Of a stretch of 64,000 bases of DNA, positions 26,147 to 34,115 are shown in pieces; positions within the stretch are counted from its first letter, which is position 1; each line of letters opens with the position of its first letter. The DNA is from Streptomyces sp. H27-H1 (lineage in GTDB: Bacteria > Actinomycetota > Actinomycetes > Streptomycetales > Streptomycetaceae), in NCBI RefSeq assembly GCF_026627445.1, contig NZ_JAPNLJ010000037.1:28326-92325 (forward strand). The letters run 5' to 3'. The position numbers were made by a program, and so were the translations under genes. A model generated the notes under the pieces. It ran no database searches, was not told the origin of the DNA, and saw nothing but the letters and a program-made list of their open reading frames with translations.

Positions 26147-26650
26147 CTATCGAGTTCCCCACATGTAGGTCTGCTTCTTCAGCTTCAGGTAAACGAAGCT
26201 TTCGGTGGATCGCACGCCGGGGAGCGCGCGGATCTTCTTGTTGATCGTTTCGAGCAGGTGGTCGTCGTCCTCGCAGACGATCTCCACCATCAGGTCGAAC
26301 GAGCCCGCGGTCATCACCACGTACTCGCACTCGGCCATCGCGGTCAGTGCGTCGGCCACCGGGTCGAGGTCTCCCTCGACGTTGATGCCGACCATCGCCT
26401 GGCGCCGGAGCCCCACGGTGAGCGGGTCGGTGACGGCGACGATCTGCATGACGCCCTGGTCGAGCAGCTTCTGTACCCGCTGGCGCACCGCTGCTTCGGA
26501 CAGGCCGACGGCCTTTCCGATCGCCGCGTAAGGACGGCGGCCGTCCTCTTGCAGTTGCTCGATGATCGCCAGGGACACAGCATCGACCGAAGGGGACGGT
26601 TGTCTGTTCCTGGAATCTGCGCTTCGACTGACCACGACCTCACTGTGCAC
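26147..26650 (-). CDS. Lrp/AsnC family transcriptional regulator
   Basis: Regulator of about 167 residues with an N-terminal helix-turn-helix (IIEQLQEDGRRPYAAIGKAV followed by GLSEAAVRQRVQKLLDQGVM) and a C-terminal RAM ligand-binding domain (AECEYVVMTAGSFDLMVEIV). It lies 3 nt before the aminotransferase, so they are one operon. It is divergent from an aldehyde dehydrogenase across 171 bp, and is the obvious candidate to control both in response to an amino compound. GTG 26650 is used; TTG 26671 and GTG 26635 are alternatives with similar support. Confidence 0.88.
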   Translation of the reverse strand: MHSEVVVSRSADSRNRQPSPSVDAVSLAIIEQLQEDGRRPYAAIGKAVGLSEAAVRQRVQKLLDQGVMQIVAVTDPLTVGLRRQAMVGINVEGDLDPVADALTAMAECEYVVMTAGSFDLMVEIVCEDDDHLLETINKKIRALPGVRSTESFVYLKLKKQTYMWGTR

Positions 26651-26821
26651 GAGGAGTCGTCCGTTCCGCAAGGCGAGAACGATGTAATTCGTTGTTTGGG
26701 AGGTCGGATCTCACTGATTCCGTAGTTCGTGGTGTGCGGGCCTGTCGAAAACGGCGTCCGAGGAGCTAGGCTGAGTAGCTGTCTCATCCATTGGACATGT
26801 GATCACAGGAGTGTGGCTGTA

Positions 26822-28261
26822 GTGACCACCGAACTGCGTCGTCTGCGCAACTACATCGGCGGGGAGTTCAAGGACGCCGCCGACGGGCGGACCACCGAGG
26901 TGGTCAACCCCGCCACGGGCGAGGCGTACGCGACCGCCCCCCTCTCCGGCCAGGCGGACGTCGACGCCGCCATGGCCGCCGCCGCGGCCGGCTTCCCGGC
27001 GTGGCGCGACGCGACCCCCTCCGCGCGGCAGAAGGCCCTGCTGAAGATCGCGGACGCCTTCGAGGCGCGCGCGGACGAACTGGTCGCCACCGAATCGGAG
27101 AACACCGGCAAGCCGCTGGGCCTCACGGCCAGCGAGGAGCTGCCGCCGATGGTGGACCAGATCCGCTTCTTCGCGGGCGCCGCGCGCCTGCTGGAGGGCC
27201 GCTCGGCCGGCGAGTACATGGAGGGAATGACCTCGATCGTCCGCCGCGAGCCGGTCGGCGTCTGCGCCCAGGTCGCGCCGTGGAACTACCCGATGATGAT
27301 GGCCGTCTGGAAGTTCGCCCCGGCCCTGGCCGCGGGCAACACCGTGGTCCTCAAGCCCTCGGACACCACTCCGGCCTCCACCCTCCTGATGGCCGAGATC
27401 ATGGGCTCGATCCTGCCCGAGGGCGTCTTCAACGTCGTCTGCGGCGACCGCGAGACCGGCCGGGCCATGGTCGAGCACCGCACTCCGGCGATGGCCTCCA
27501 TCACCGGCTCGGTGCGCGCGGGCATGCAGGTCGCCGAGAGCGCCTCCAAGGACGTCAAGCGCGTCCACCTGGAGCTGGGCGGCAAGGCCCCCGTCGTGGT
27601 CTTCGGCGACGCGGACATCGCCAAGGCCGCCGAGGACATCGCGGTCGCCGGCTTCTTCAACGCCGGCCAGGACTGCACCGCGGCCACCCGCGTCCTGGTC
27701 CACGAGTCGATCCACGACGAGTTCGTCGCGGCGCTGGCCAAGAACGCGGCCGACACCAAGACCGGCCAGCCGGACGACGAGGACGTGCTCTACGGCCCGC
27801 TGAACAACCCGAACCAGCTCAAGCAGGTCGCGGGCTTCATCGAGCGGCTCCCCGCCCACGCCAAGGTCGAGGCGGGTGGCCACCAGGTCGGCGAGAAGGG
27901 CTACTTCTACGCCCCGACCGTCGTCTCCGGCCTCAAGCAGGACGACGAGATCATCCAGAACGAGATCTTCGGACCCGTCATCACCGTCCAGTCCTTCACG
28001 GACGAGGCCCAGGCCCTGGAGTACGCGAACGGCGTCGAGTTCGCCCTCGCCTCCTCGGTGTGGACCAAGGACCACGGCCGCGCCATGCGGATGTCCAAGA
28101 ACCTCGACTTCGGCTGCGTGTGGATCAACACCCACATCCCGCTCGTCGCCGAGATGCCCCACGGCGGCTTCAAGAAGTCCGGCTACGGCAAGGACCTCTC
28201 CGCCTACGGCTTCGAGGACTACACGCGCATCAAGCACGTCATGACCTCGCTCGACGGCTGA
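26822..28261 (+). CDS. gamma-aminobutyraldehyde-type aldehyde dehydrogenase
   Basis: NAD(P)-dependent aldehyde dehydrogenase, 479 residues. The catalytic Cys is in NAGQDCTAATR and the general-base Glu in HLELGGKAP; the cofactor loop is SITGSVRAGMQVAESA. NAGQDCTAATR and the ending GFKKSGYGKDLSAYGFEDYT resemble 4-aminobutyraldehyde dehydrogenases, which oxidise the product of putrescine transamination to GABA. GTG 26822 is preferred; AGGAG at 26807-26811 is 10 nt upstream. Divergence from the Lrp-aminotransferase pair and the PotD-like gene downstream fit polyamine breakdown. A second close paralogue is at 38.8 kb. Confidence 0.87.
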   Translation: MTTELRRLRNYIGGEFKDAADGRTTEVVNPATGEAYATAPLSGQADVDAAMAAAAAGFPAWRDATPSARQKALLKIADAFEARADELVATESENTGKPLGLTASEELPPMVDQIRFFAGAARLLEGRSAGEYMEGMTSIVRREPVGVCAQVAPWNYPMMMAVWKFAPALAAGNTVVLKPSDTTPASTLLMAEIMGSILPEGVFNVVCGDRETGRAMVEHRTPAMASITGSVRAGMQVAESASKDVKRVHLELGGKAPVVVFGDADIAKAAEDIAVAGFFNAGQDCTAATRVLVHESIHDEFVAALAKNAADTKTGQPDDEDVLYGPLNNPNQLKQVAGFIERLPAHAKVEAGGHQVGEKGYFYAPTVVSGLKQDDEIIQNEIFGPVITVQSFTDEAQALEYANGVEFALASSVWTKDHGRAMRMSKNLDFGCVWINTHIPLVAEMPHGGFKKSGYGKDLSAYGFEDYTRIKHVMTSLDG

Positions 28262-28319
28262 CCGACGGCCGGGTAGGCGGCCTGCCGGGCGCCGCATCGA
28301 CCAGGGCAGAGCCTTGAAG

Positions 28320-28354
28320 GGGCGGGCAATAGACAACATGTCTATTGCCCGCCC
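28320..28354 (+). repeat. 16-bp perfect inverted repeat with 3-nt loop
   Basis: GGGCGGGCAATAGACA (28320-28335) is followed after ACA by its exact complement TGTCTATTGCCCGCCC (28339-28354). It lies 59 nt after the dehydrogenase stop and 26 nt before the PotD-like start. The stem looks like a terminator or attenuator, or an operator; there is no U tract. Confidence 0.75.
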
Positions 28355-28379
28355 TTCGGCGTCCCACGAGGCTCTTCCC

Positions 28380-29558
28380 ATGCCTGAACTCGCCTTCTCC
28401 CGCCGCGCGGCGCTGCGTGGCCTCGGTTCCGCGGGGCTGCTGGCCGCCCTCGCCGGCTGTGGTGTCCCCGCCGCGTACGTTCCCGAGGGCCGCCGGGAGG
28501 GGCAGGACCACTCCGAGAGCGACCGGAGCGTCTCCTTCTCCAACTGGCCCCTCTACATCGACACCGATGAAGAGGACGAGAGCAGGCGTCCCACGCTGGC
28601 CGCCTTCACGGAGAAGACCGGCATCGAGGTCCGGTACACCGAGGAGATCAACGACAACGACGAGTTCTTCGGCAAGGTCAGCCCGTCGCTGATGAACGGC
28701 CAGCAGACCGGTCACGACCTGGTCGTGGTAAGCGACTGGATGGCCGCCCGCTTCGTCCACCTCGGCTGGGCCCAGGAGATGGACCGCTCGGCGCAGGCGA
28801 ACGTGGCCGAGCACCTGGACCCGCAGCTGCGCTCCCCGGCCTTCGACGAGGGCCGGCTGCACACCGTCCCCTGGCAGTCGGGGATCACCGGCATCGCCTA
28901 CAACCGCAAGGCGCTCGGCCGGGAGATCAAGTCGGTCAAGGACCTGTGGCACCCGGACCTGGCGGGAAAGGTCACGCTCTTCTCCGGTCTCGACGAATCC
29001 TTCTCCCTGCTGATGCAGGGCAACGGCGTCGACGTGACCAAGTGGACCGAATCCGACTTCCACCGGATGTGCGACCAGGTGGAGAGCATGGTGAAGAAGA
29101 AGCACATCCGCCGCTTCACCGGCAACGACTACACCTCCGACCTCAGCAAGGGTGACGTGCTGGCCTGCCAGGCCTACTCCGGAGACGCGATCCAGCTGCA
29201 GGCCGACAACCCCGACATCGAGTTCGTGGTTCCCGAGGAGGGCGCCGAGCTCTGGGCGGAGAGCCTGCTCGTCCCCAACCTCGCCCGGCACAAGGCCAAC
29301 GCGGAGGCCCTGATCGACTTCTACTACGACCCGGAGATCGCCGCGCTGCTCGCCGCCTCCGTCAACTACGTCTGTCCGGTCCCGGCAGCCCGGGAGGTGC
29401 TGGCCGCCTCGGACGACGAGGAGACCGCCGAACTGGCCGAGAACCCGCTGATCTTCCCCGACGACGACATGCGCAAGCGGCTCGTCGTCGCCCGCGACAT
29501 CTCCGCGGCCGAGCGCGCGGCCTTCGCCAAGCGCTGGAACGCCATCGTCGGCCTCTGA
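28380..29558 (+). CDS. solitary PotD-like polyamine-binding lipoprotein
   Basis: Extracellular solute-binding protein of 392 residues, clearly paralogous to the PotD protein at 40.4 kb (both share NDNxEFFGK, IRRFTGNDYT, ACxAxxGDxIQLQ and YVCPV). The N-terminus has a twin-arginine signal (SRRAALRGLGSAG) and a lipobox LAGC. No permease or ATPase gene is adjacent, so it may feed the PotABC complex encoded 12 kb away or act as a sensor. ATG 28380 is chosen because ATG 28338 lies in the loop of a perfect inverted repeat. Confidence 0.9.
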   Translation: MPELAFSRRAALRGLGSAGLLAALAGCGVPAAYVPEGRREGQDHSESDRSVSFSNWPLYIDTDEEDESRRPTLAAFTEKTGIEVRYTEEINDNDEFFGKVSPSLMNGQQTGHDLVVVSDWMAARFVHLGWAQEMDRSAQANVAEHLDPQLRSPAFDEGRLHTVPWQSGITGIAYNRKALGREIKSVKDLWHPDLAGKVTLFSGLDESFSLLMQGNGVDVTKWTESDFHRMCDQVESMVKKKHIRRFTGNDYTSDLSKGDVLACQAYSGDAIQLQADNPDIEFVVPEEGAELWAESLLVPNLARHKANAEALIDFYYDPEIAALLAASVNYVCPVPAAREVLAASDDEETAELAENPLIFPDDDMRKRLVVARDISAAERAAFAKRWNAIVGL

Positions 29559-29593
29559 GAGGTGGGGCGACGATCACGGTCCAGCCACAGAAC

Positions 29594-29628
29594 TGAACGC
29601 GTTCATCAGTTTGGCTGAACGTGTTCAG
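29594..29628. promoter_or_regulatory. tandem palindromic operator
   Basis: A perfect 12-bp palindrome TGAACGCGTTCA (29594-29605) and a near-palindrome CTGAACGTGTTCAG (29615-29628) have centres 22 bp apart, two helical turns. They lie 23-57 nt upstream of the membrane protein start at 29651. The form suits a TetR-type dimer pair. The GAAC-GTTC spacing is 2 bp, unlike the 4-bp LexA box. Confidence 0.7.
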
Positions 29629-29650
29629 AAAACTACGTAGGCTTCCCTGC

Positions 29651-30172
29651 ATGAGCGAGAGAAGCGCCCTTCAGCGGCGGATCCGTGCCTGGCTTGCCCT
29701 GTTCCTCGTCTGCCTGGTGCTCAGCGGACTCACCGCCTTCCCCCTGGTGAGCGAACTCCACTGGGCCAATGCCCTGGTGGACAACGTATGGCTGCGCCGA
29801 GTCGGCGACGGGCTGGAGAGGGCGGACTCCGAGTACCCCTTCCTCCTCTACGGCACCGACTGGCTCGCCTTCGCCCACCTGGTGATCGCCGTCTTCTTCT
29901 ACGGGGTCCACCGCGACCCGGTCCGCAACGTCTGGATCGTCGAGGCCGGCATGATCGCCTGCGCCGGCATCGTCCCCCTGGCCCTGATCTGCGGCCCCAT
30001 CCGGGGCATCCCCTTCTGGTGGAGCGTCATAGACATGTCGTTCGGGGTCTTCGGGGTGGTCCCGCTGCTGATCCTGCGACGCATGATCAAGCGGCTGGAG
30101 GCCCTGCCGACGGACACCGCCCGGGGACCGCGGCCGGCCCCCGTGCCGGCCGCGGCCGAGGCCCGGAGCTGA
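29651..30172 (+). CDS. small four-helix membrane protein
   Basis: Membrane protein of 173 residues with about four helices: WLALFLVCLVLSGLTAFPLV, LAFAHLVIAVFFYGV, AGMIACAGIVPLALICGPI, and VIDMSFGVFGVVPLLIL. The tail is Pro/Ala rich and probably cytoplasmic. I do not recognise a family with known function. The tandem palindromic operator directly upstream suggests it is tightly repressed by a local-acting regulator, but no regulator gene lies adjacent. It converges on the serine hydrolase with 7 nt between stops. Confidence 0.8.
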   Translation: MSERSALQRRIRAWLALFLVCLVLSGLTAFPLVSELHWANALVDNVWLRRVGDGLERADSEYPFLLYGTDWLAFAHLVIAVFFYGVHRDPVRNVWIVEAGMIACAGIVPLALICGPIRGIPFWWSVIDMSFGVFGVVPLLILRRMIKRLEALPTDTARGPRPAPVPAAAEARS

Positions 30173-30179
30173 GACCGCG

Positions 30180-31379
30180 CTACTCGGAGAAGGCCGCCAT
30201 CACGATGTCGAGGGCCACCGGGTTCATGTCCTGGCCCTTGGCATCGGTCGAGTTGACCGAGTACACCAGGGTGCGGGACAGGTCGCGGGTGCCGCCTATC
30301 GCCGTGTTGTAGCCGTGCCGGCTGCCCGTCTTGCCCCAGGCGACCGTGCCGTCGGGCAGCGTGATCCGCGCCATCCCGGCCGTCAGCGTCGCGGCCTTGC
30401 CCGTGACGAAGTCCTTCACTCCGGGGACCGTGAACATCTCCTCGAGCTGCGCCTTCGGCACGAGGCGCCCGCTGAAGAGAGCGACGGTGAACCGCTCCAG
30501 ATCGGCCGTGGTGGAAATGATGTCGCCCGCGGCCCACCGGTCCGAGGAGTTCCACTCGGTCACGTCCCGCAGCTCGGTGGAACCGTCCTCGCGCGCCACC
30601 GCCTGGTACCCGTGGTGGTGCGGACCCGGTATGCGGGTCTGCAAGCGGCCCGGGAAGGAGGTGTCCCGCAGACCCAGCGGCTTCAGGATCCGCGCCCCGA
30701 CCGCCTTCTCGTACGTCGTGCCCGTCACCTTCTCGATCAGCACGCCCAGCACCGTGTAGTTGATGTTCAGGTAGTGCTGGGCCGTGCCCGGGACGAACTC
30801 GGGGTTCTTGGCCACCGCAGCGGCGATCTGGTCGTGCGGATCGGTCACGTCGAAGCGGTGCTCCCACTGCGCCTCGAAGGAGTCGCCCGGACCGTCGGCC
30901 GCCGGTATCCCGCTGGTGTAGGTGAGCAGCTGCCGGACGGTGACCGTGCCGTACGCCTCGGGTACGGTCCCGGGCAGGTACCGGCGCACCGGCCGGTCGA
31001 GATCCAGCCTGCCCTCGGCGGCGAGCTGGAGCACCACCGCCGAGGTGAAGGTCTTGGTCACCGACCCGGCCCGGAACCGGCCCTCCTCGATCGCCCCGCG
31101 GCCGGTGCGGATGTCCGCGACACCGGAACTGCCCCGCCAGCTCCCGCTCGTGCCGCCCACCCGTACCAGCGCGGCCGTCGCCTCCTTGTGCTGAGCGCCG
31201 AGTCCGGCGATCGCCTTCTCCAGCGCCGTGGCGTTCGGCGGCGTCGAGATCAGCGGCTGCGGCTTCTGCGCCGAGGCCGGGACCGGTGCCTGCGCCGGGG
31301 CGGCGTGGGCGACGGCCGGTCCGGCCGCGAAGCCCAGGACCAGAGCGGCGGCGATCAGCGTGCGGGTCTTCGCGTTCAT
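30180..31379 (-). CDS. serine hydrolase, D-alanyl-D-alanine carboxypeptidase/class C beta-lactamase fold
   Basis: Exported enzyme of 399 residues. The signal peptide (AAALVLGFAAGPAVAHAAPA) is followed by the active-site SVTK (AGSVTKTF, about residues 104-107), the tyrosine motif YLN in QHYLNINYTVLG, and KTG in VAWGKTGSRHGY. This order matches the Streptomyces R61 DD-carboxypeptidase and class C beta-lactamases. It may trim peptidoglycan stem peptides or act on another amide or ester. The substrate is not decided by sequence. It is transcribed alone, 147 bp downstream of the response regulator. Confidence 0.88.
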   Translation of the reverse strand: MNAKTRTLIAAALVLGFAAGPAVAHAAPAQAPVPASAQKPQPLISTPPNATALEKAIAGLGAQHKEATAALVRVGGTSGSWRGSSGVADIRTGRGAIEEGRFRAGSVTKTFTSAVVLQLAAEGRLDLDRPVRRYLPGTVPEAYGTVTVRQLLTYTSGIPAADGPGDSFEAQWEHRFDVTDPHDQIAAAVAKNPEFVPGTAQHYLNINYTVLGVLIEKVTGTTYEKAVGARILKPLGLRDTSFPGRLQTRIPGPHHHGYQAVAREDGSTELRDVTEWNSSDRWAAGDIISTTADLERFTVALFSGRLVPKAQLEEMFTVPGVKDFVTGKAATLTAGMARITLPDGTVAWGKTGSRHGYNTAIGGTRDLSRTLVYSVNSTDAKGQDMNPVALDIVMAAFSE

Positions 31380-31526
31380 GGTGGGATCCCCCTGTCGGTT
31401 CTCCGGGCGGCTTCCGCCCCGATGACCTCAATGCTGCTGGTCACAGGGGTAGTTGCGGATCACCACCGAGAGGGGTCTTTGCCGGTACGACAACTCACCA
31501 CCGGGAGTGAGGAGACACCCGCCGTC

Positions 31527-32216
31527 TCACTCCCCAGAGGGAGATACCCGAGAGCCAGCCGCCACCAGGCCCGTCTCGTACGCGCAGATCACCGCCTGGA
31601 TCCGGTCCCGCAGCCCCAGCTTCGACAGCACGTTGCCCACATGGGACTTGACCGTGTGCTCGCTCACCATCAGCTCCGCCGCGAGCTCAGCGTTCGACAA
31701 CCCCCGGCCCAGGTGCAGCAGCGTCTCCCGCTCCCGGGCCGTCAGTACCTCCAGCCGCTCCGCGGACAGCGCCTCCCCGGCCGCCGGCCGGGCCGTCGCC
31801 GCCGTGTACTGCGCGATCAGCCGCCGGGCCACCGAAGGCGCCAGCAAGGATTCGCCCGCCGCCACCACCCGTACGGCATGCACCAGATCGTCCCGGCGCA
31901 CGTCCTTGAGCAGGAAGCCGCTGGCTCCCGCGTGCAGCGCCTCGTACACGTACTCGTCCGAGTCGAAGGTCGTCAGCATCACCGTCCGGCAGGAGCTCGT
32001 CGCCGAGATGGACCGGCACGCCTCGATCCCGTCCAGCACCGGCATCCGGACGTCCAGCAACGCCACGTCGGGCGCGAGGGACCGTACCGCCGCGACCGCC
32101 GCGGCCCCGTCCCCGACCTCCGCCACCACCTCGATGTCCTCCTGGACGTCCAGGATCATCGCGAAGCCGCTGCGCACCAGCTCCTGGTCGTCAGCTACCA
32201 CCACACGGATCGTCAA
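31527..32216 (-). CDS. LuxR/NarL family response regulator
   Basis: Two-component regulator of 229 residues. The receiver domain has the phospho-acceptor Asp in DVALLDVRMP, acidic pair VVADDQE, and Lys in FLLKDVRRDD. The C-terminal LuxR helix-turn-helix is LTARERETLLHLGRGLSNAEL through VSEHTVKSHVGNVLSKLGLRDR. The start is TTG 32216 (MTIRVVVADDQ) behind a GGAGGTGGGG ribosome site, overlapping the kinase stop by three bases. It is the last gene of the ADA-GDPD-kinase-regulator series. Targets unknown. Confidence 0.92.
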   Translation of the reverse strand: MTIRVVVADDQELVRSGFAMILDVQEDIEVVAEVGDGAAAVAAVRSLAPDVALLDVRMPVLDGIEACRSISATSSCRTVMLTTFDSDEYVYEALHAGASGFLLKDVRRDDLVHAVRVVAAGESLLAPSVARRLIAQYTAATARPAAGEALSAERLEVLTARERETLLHLGRGLSNAELAAELMVSEHTVKSHVGNVLSKLGLRDRIQAVICAYETGLVAAGSRVSPSGE

Positions 32217-33409
32217 CTCCCCACCTCCGCACCCGACGTTACAAGCACCACCCGCACCTCGAAGCCGGTGCCGTCCGGGCCGGGCCCCGACCGGGCCGTG
32301 CCCCCGTGGGCGGCAGCCCGCTCGCGGATCCCGATCAGACCGTGTCCGCCCGACCGCGCCTGCGGCACCGAGGAGCCCGTGCCCGGGCCCCGCCCGTCGT
32401 CCGTGACCGTCACCGTGAGCTCCCGATCCCCGTACTCCAGACGCACGGACACCGCCGATGCCCCGGCGTGCTTGACCACATTGGTCAGGGCCTCCTGCAC
32501 CACCCGGTGCACCGTCGCCTCCAGCGCCGCGGGCAGGCTGCGCACCGAGCCCGTGCGCTCGTAGCTCACCGCCGGCCCGCTGCCCCGTACCCGCTCCAGC
32601 AGCCCCGCCAGCTCCCGGACACCGGGCTGCGGGGAGCGCGGCGCCGCCTCGTCCGTGCGCAGCACCCCCAGCATCGTGCGCAGCTGGGCCATCGCGTCCC
32701 GGCCGGTCTCGGCGATGGCCTCGAAGGCGGCCTCGGCCCGCTCGGGGGCCCTGCGTACCGCCACCGGACCGGCCTCCGCCTGCACGATCATGATGCTGAC
32801 CGCGTGCGAGAGGATGTCGTGCATCTCCCGCGCGATGCGGGCCCGTTCGCGGGCGGCCGCCTGCTCCGCCTCGATCCGGTTGGCCCGCTCCAGCTGAGCG
32901 GCCCGGTCCAGGAGGGCCGCCGTGTACGCCTGCCGGGTGTGCTGCAGCCGCCCCAGTGCGTATGCCGCGCCCGAGACGAAGAGCGTGAAGAGCAGTTCGC
33001 GCGCGGTCCCGGTGTTCCGGCTCACCGACAGGGCGACCGTGAGGACCGTGAGCCCGCCCACCGCCAGCCGGACCCGGGCCGTGCACTGCAGGGCGACCGT
33101 GTAGAAGGCGATCAGTCCCGCGTACGGCATGGGCTGCCCCGGGCCGTCGACCGCCAGTTTGTACACGCCGCCGGCCAGCAGGATCGCGGTCAGCACCGCC
33201 AACGGGGCCCGGCGCCGCCAGACCAGCGGAAGCACGCCGAGCGTGGTCATCGCGTACGAGGCCCAGTCCGCGGGCGGCGCTTCGGCCGACCGGGGCACCA
33301 CGAAGGGCATCGTGACGGCCAGTTGCACCAGCAGCGTCAGCCCCAGGTCCTGGCGGCGCGGACCGGCCCGCCGGATTCGCGCCGCGAGCTCCTCCCAAGC
33401 GTGTATCAC
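32213..33409 (-). CDS. NarL-type sensor histidine kinase
   Basis: Membrane histidine kinase of 398 residues. Four to six N-terminal helices (about 25-165) lie before a coiled linker, the HisKA_3 phospho-His in RIAREMHDILSHAVSIMIVQ, and a HATPase domain with VVQEALTNVVKHAGAS (N box) and VTDDGRGPG (G1). GTG 33409 overlaps the upstream gene stop as GTGA, so it is coupled to the phosphodiesterase gene. The signal sensed is unknown; no extracellular domain of size is seen, so it may sense the membrane. Confidence 0.92.
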   Translation of the reverse strand: MIHAWEELAARIRRAGPRRQDLGLTLLVQLAVTMPFVVPRSAEAPPADWASYAMTTLGVLPLVWRRRAPLAVLTAILLAGGVYKLAVDGPGQPMPYAGLIAFYTVALQCTARVRLAVGGLTVLTVALSVSRNTGTARELLFTLFVSGAAYALGRLQHTRQAYTAALLDRAAQLERANRIEAEQAAARERARIAREMHDILSHAVSIMIVQAEAGPVAVRRAPERAEAAFEAIAETGRDAMAQLRTMLGVLRTDEAAPRSPQPGVRELAGLLERVRGSGPAVSYERTGSVRSLPAALEATVHRVVQEALTNVVKHAGASAVSVRLEYGDRELTVTVTDDGRGPGTGSSVPQARSGGHGLIGIRERAAAHGGTARSGPGPDGTGFEVRVVLVTSGAEVGS

Positions 33410-34095
33410 CGGCCGAGCTCGGCCCGTACGGCTTTGAGCGCGTCCATCCGGTTCGTGGTGATCGAGTCCACCCCGGACCTGAGCAGAGCCCGCATCGAGC
33501 GTTTGGTGTCCGGGGTCCAGGCCGACACCAGCAGGCCGTCCCGGTGCAGGGCGCCCACCAGCTCCGGGCCGACCAGTCCGAAGCGGTAGTTGAGGTAGCT
33601 CGGGGCGACCGCGTCGATCAGCACCCGGCGCGGCGGCGCCAGCGTGGTCCACGTCAGCGCGATCTCGGCGCCCGGATCGGCGGCGCGCACCGCGAGCATG
33701 GCGGCCGGACCCGCGCAGTAGTACGTACGGTCACGGGCCCCGCACTCGCGGACCTGGCCGACGACGGTCCGTACGGTCTCGGCCGTCGCACCCGGCAGGT
33801 CGATCATGACCCGGCCCGCGCCGGTGGCCATCAGGGCGTCGCGCAGGGTCGGGACCCCGCCGTCCGTCAGCTCCCGCAGCTGCGGGGCCGTGACGTCTTC
33901 GAGCCGGACGTCGTGGCCCCACAGCCGCTGGAGGTCCTCGTCGTGGAGCAGTACGGGGACCTGGTCGCGGGTCATCCGTACGTCGATCTCGACCGCGTCC
34001 GCCCCGTGGTCGAAGGCGGAGCGGATCGAGGGCAGGGTGTTCTCGCGGAGGCGGTAGGGATCCCCGCGGTGGCCTACGGCAGTCAGGGTGCGCAT
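33406..34095 (-). CDS. glycerophosphodiester phosphodiesterase family protein
   Basis: GDPD-fold hydrolase of 229 residues, expected to cleave glycerophosphodiesters to glycerol-3-phosphate and alcohol. Catalytic features are GHRGDPYRLRENTLPS (His and Arg), EIDVRMTRDQVPVLLHDEDL (metal-binding Glu, Asp and second His), and VSAWTPDTKRSM near the end. No signal peptide is seen, so it acts in the cytoplasm. It starts 20 nt after the adenosine deaminase stop and overlaps the kinase start, implying one operon; the sequence does not explain this combination. Confidence 0.9.
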   Translation of the reverse strand: MRTLTAVGHRGDPYRLRENTLPSIRSAFDHGADAVEIDVRMTRDQVPVLLHDEDLQRLWGHDVRLEDVTAPQLRELTDGGVPTLRDALMATGAGRVMIDLPGATAETVRTVVGQVRECGARDRTYYCAGPAAMLAVRAADPGAEIALTWTTLAPPRRVLIDAVAPSYLNYRFGLVGPELVGALHRDGLLVSAWTPDTKRSMRALLRSGVDSITTNRMDALKAVRAELGR

Positions 34096-34115
34096 GCGCC
34101 CATTCTGCGCAACCG

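Noticed and set aside
29594..29628. LexA/SOS box, because of GAAC-GTTC half sites
   Set aside because: The spacer is 2 bp; the actinobacterial LexA box has 4 bp between GAAC and GTTC.
31503..31534. Terminator hairpin after the response regulator
   Set aside because: An 11-bp imperfect dyad with a 3-nt bulge overlaps the stop codon; too weak to list as a feature.
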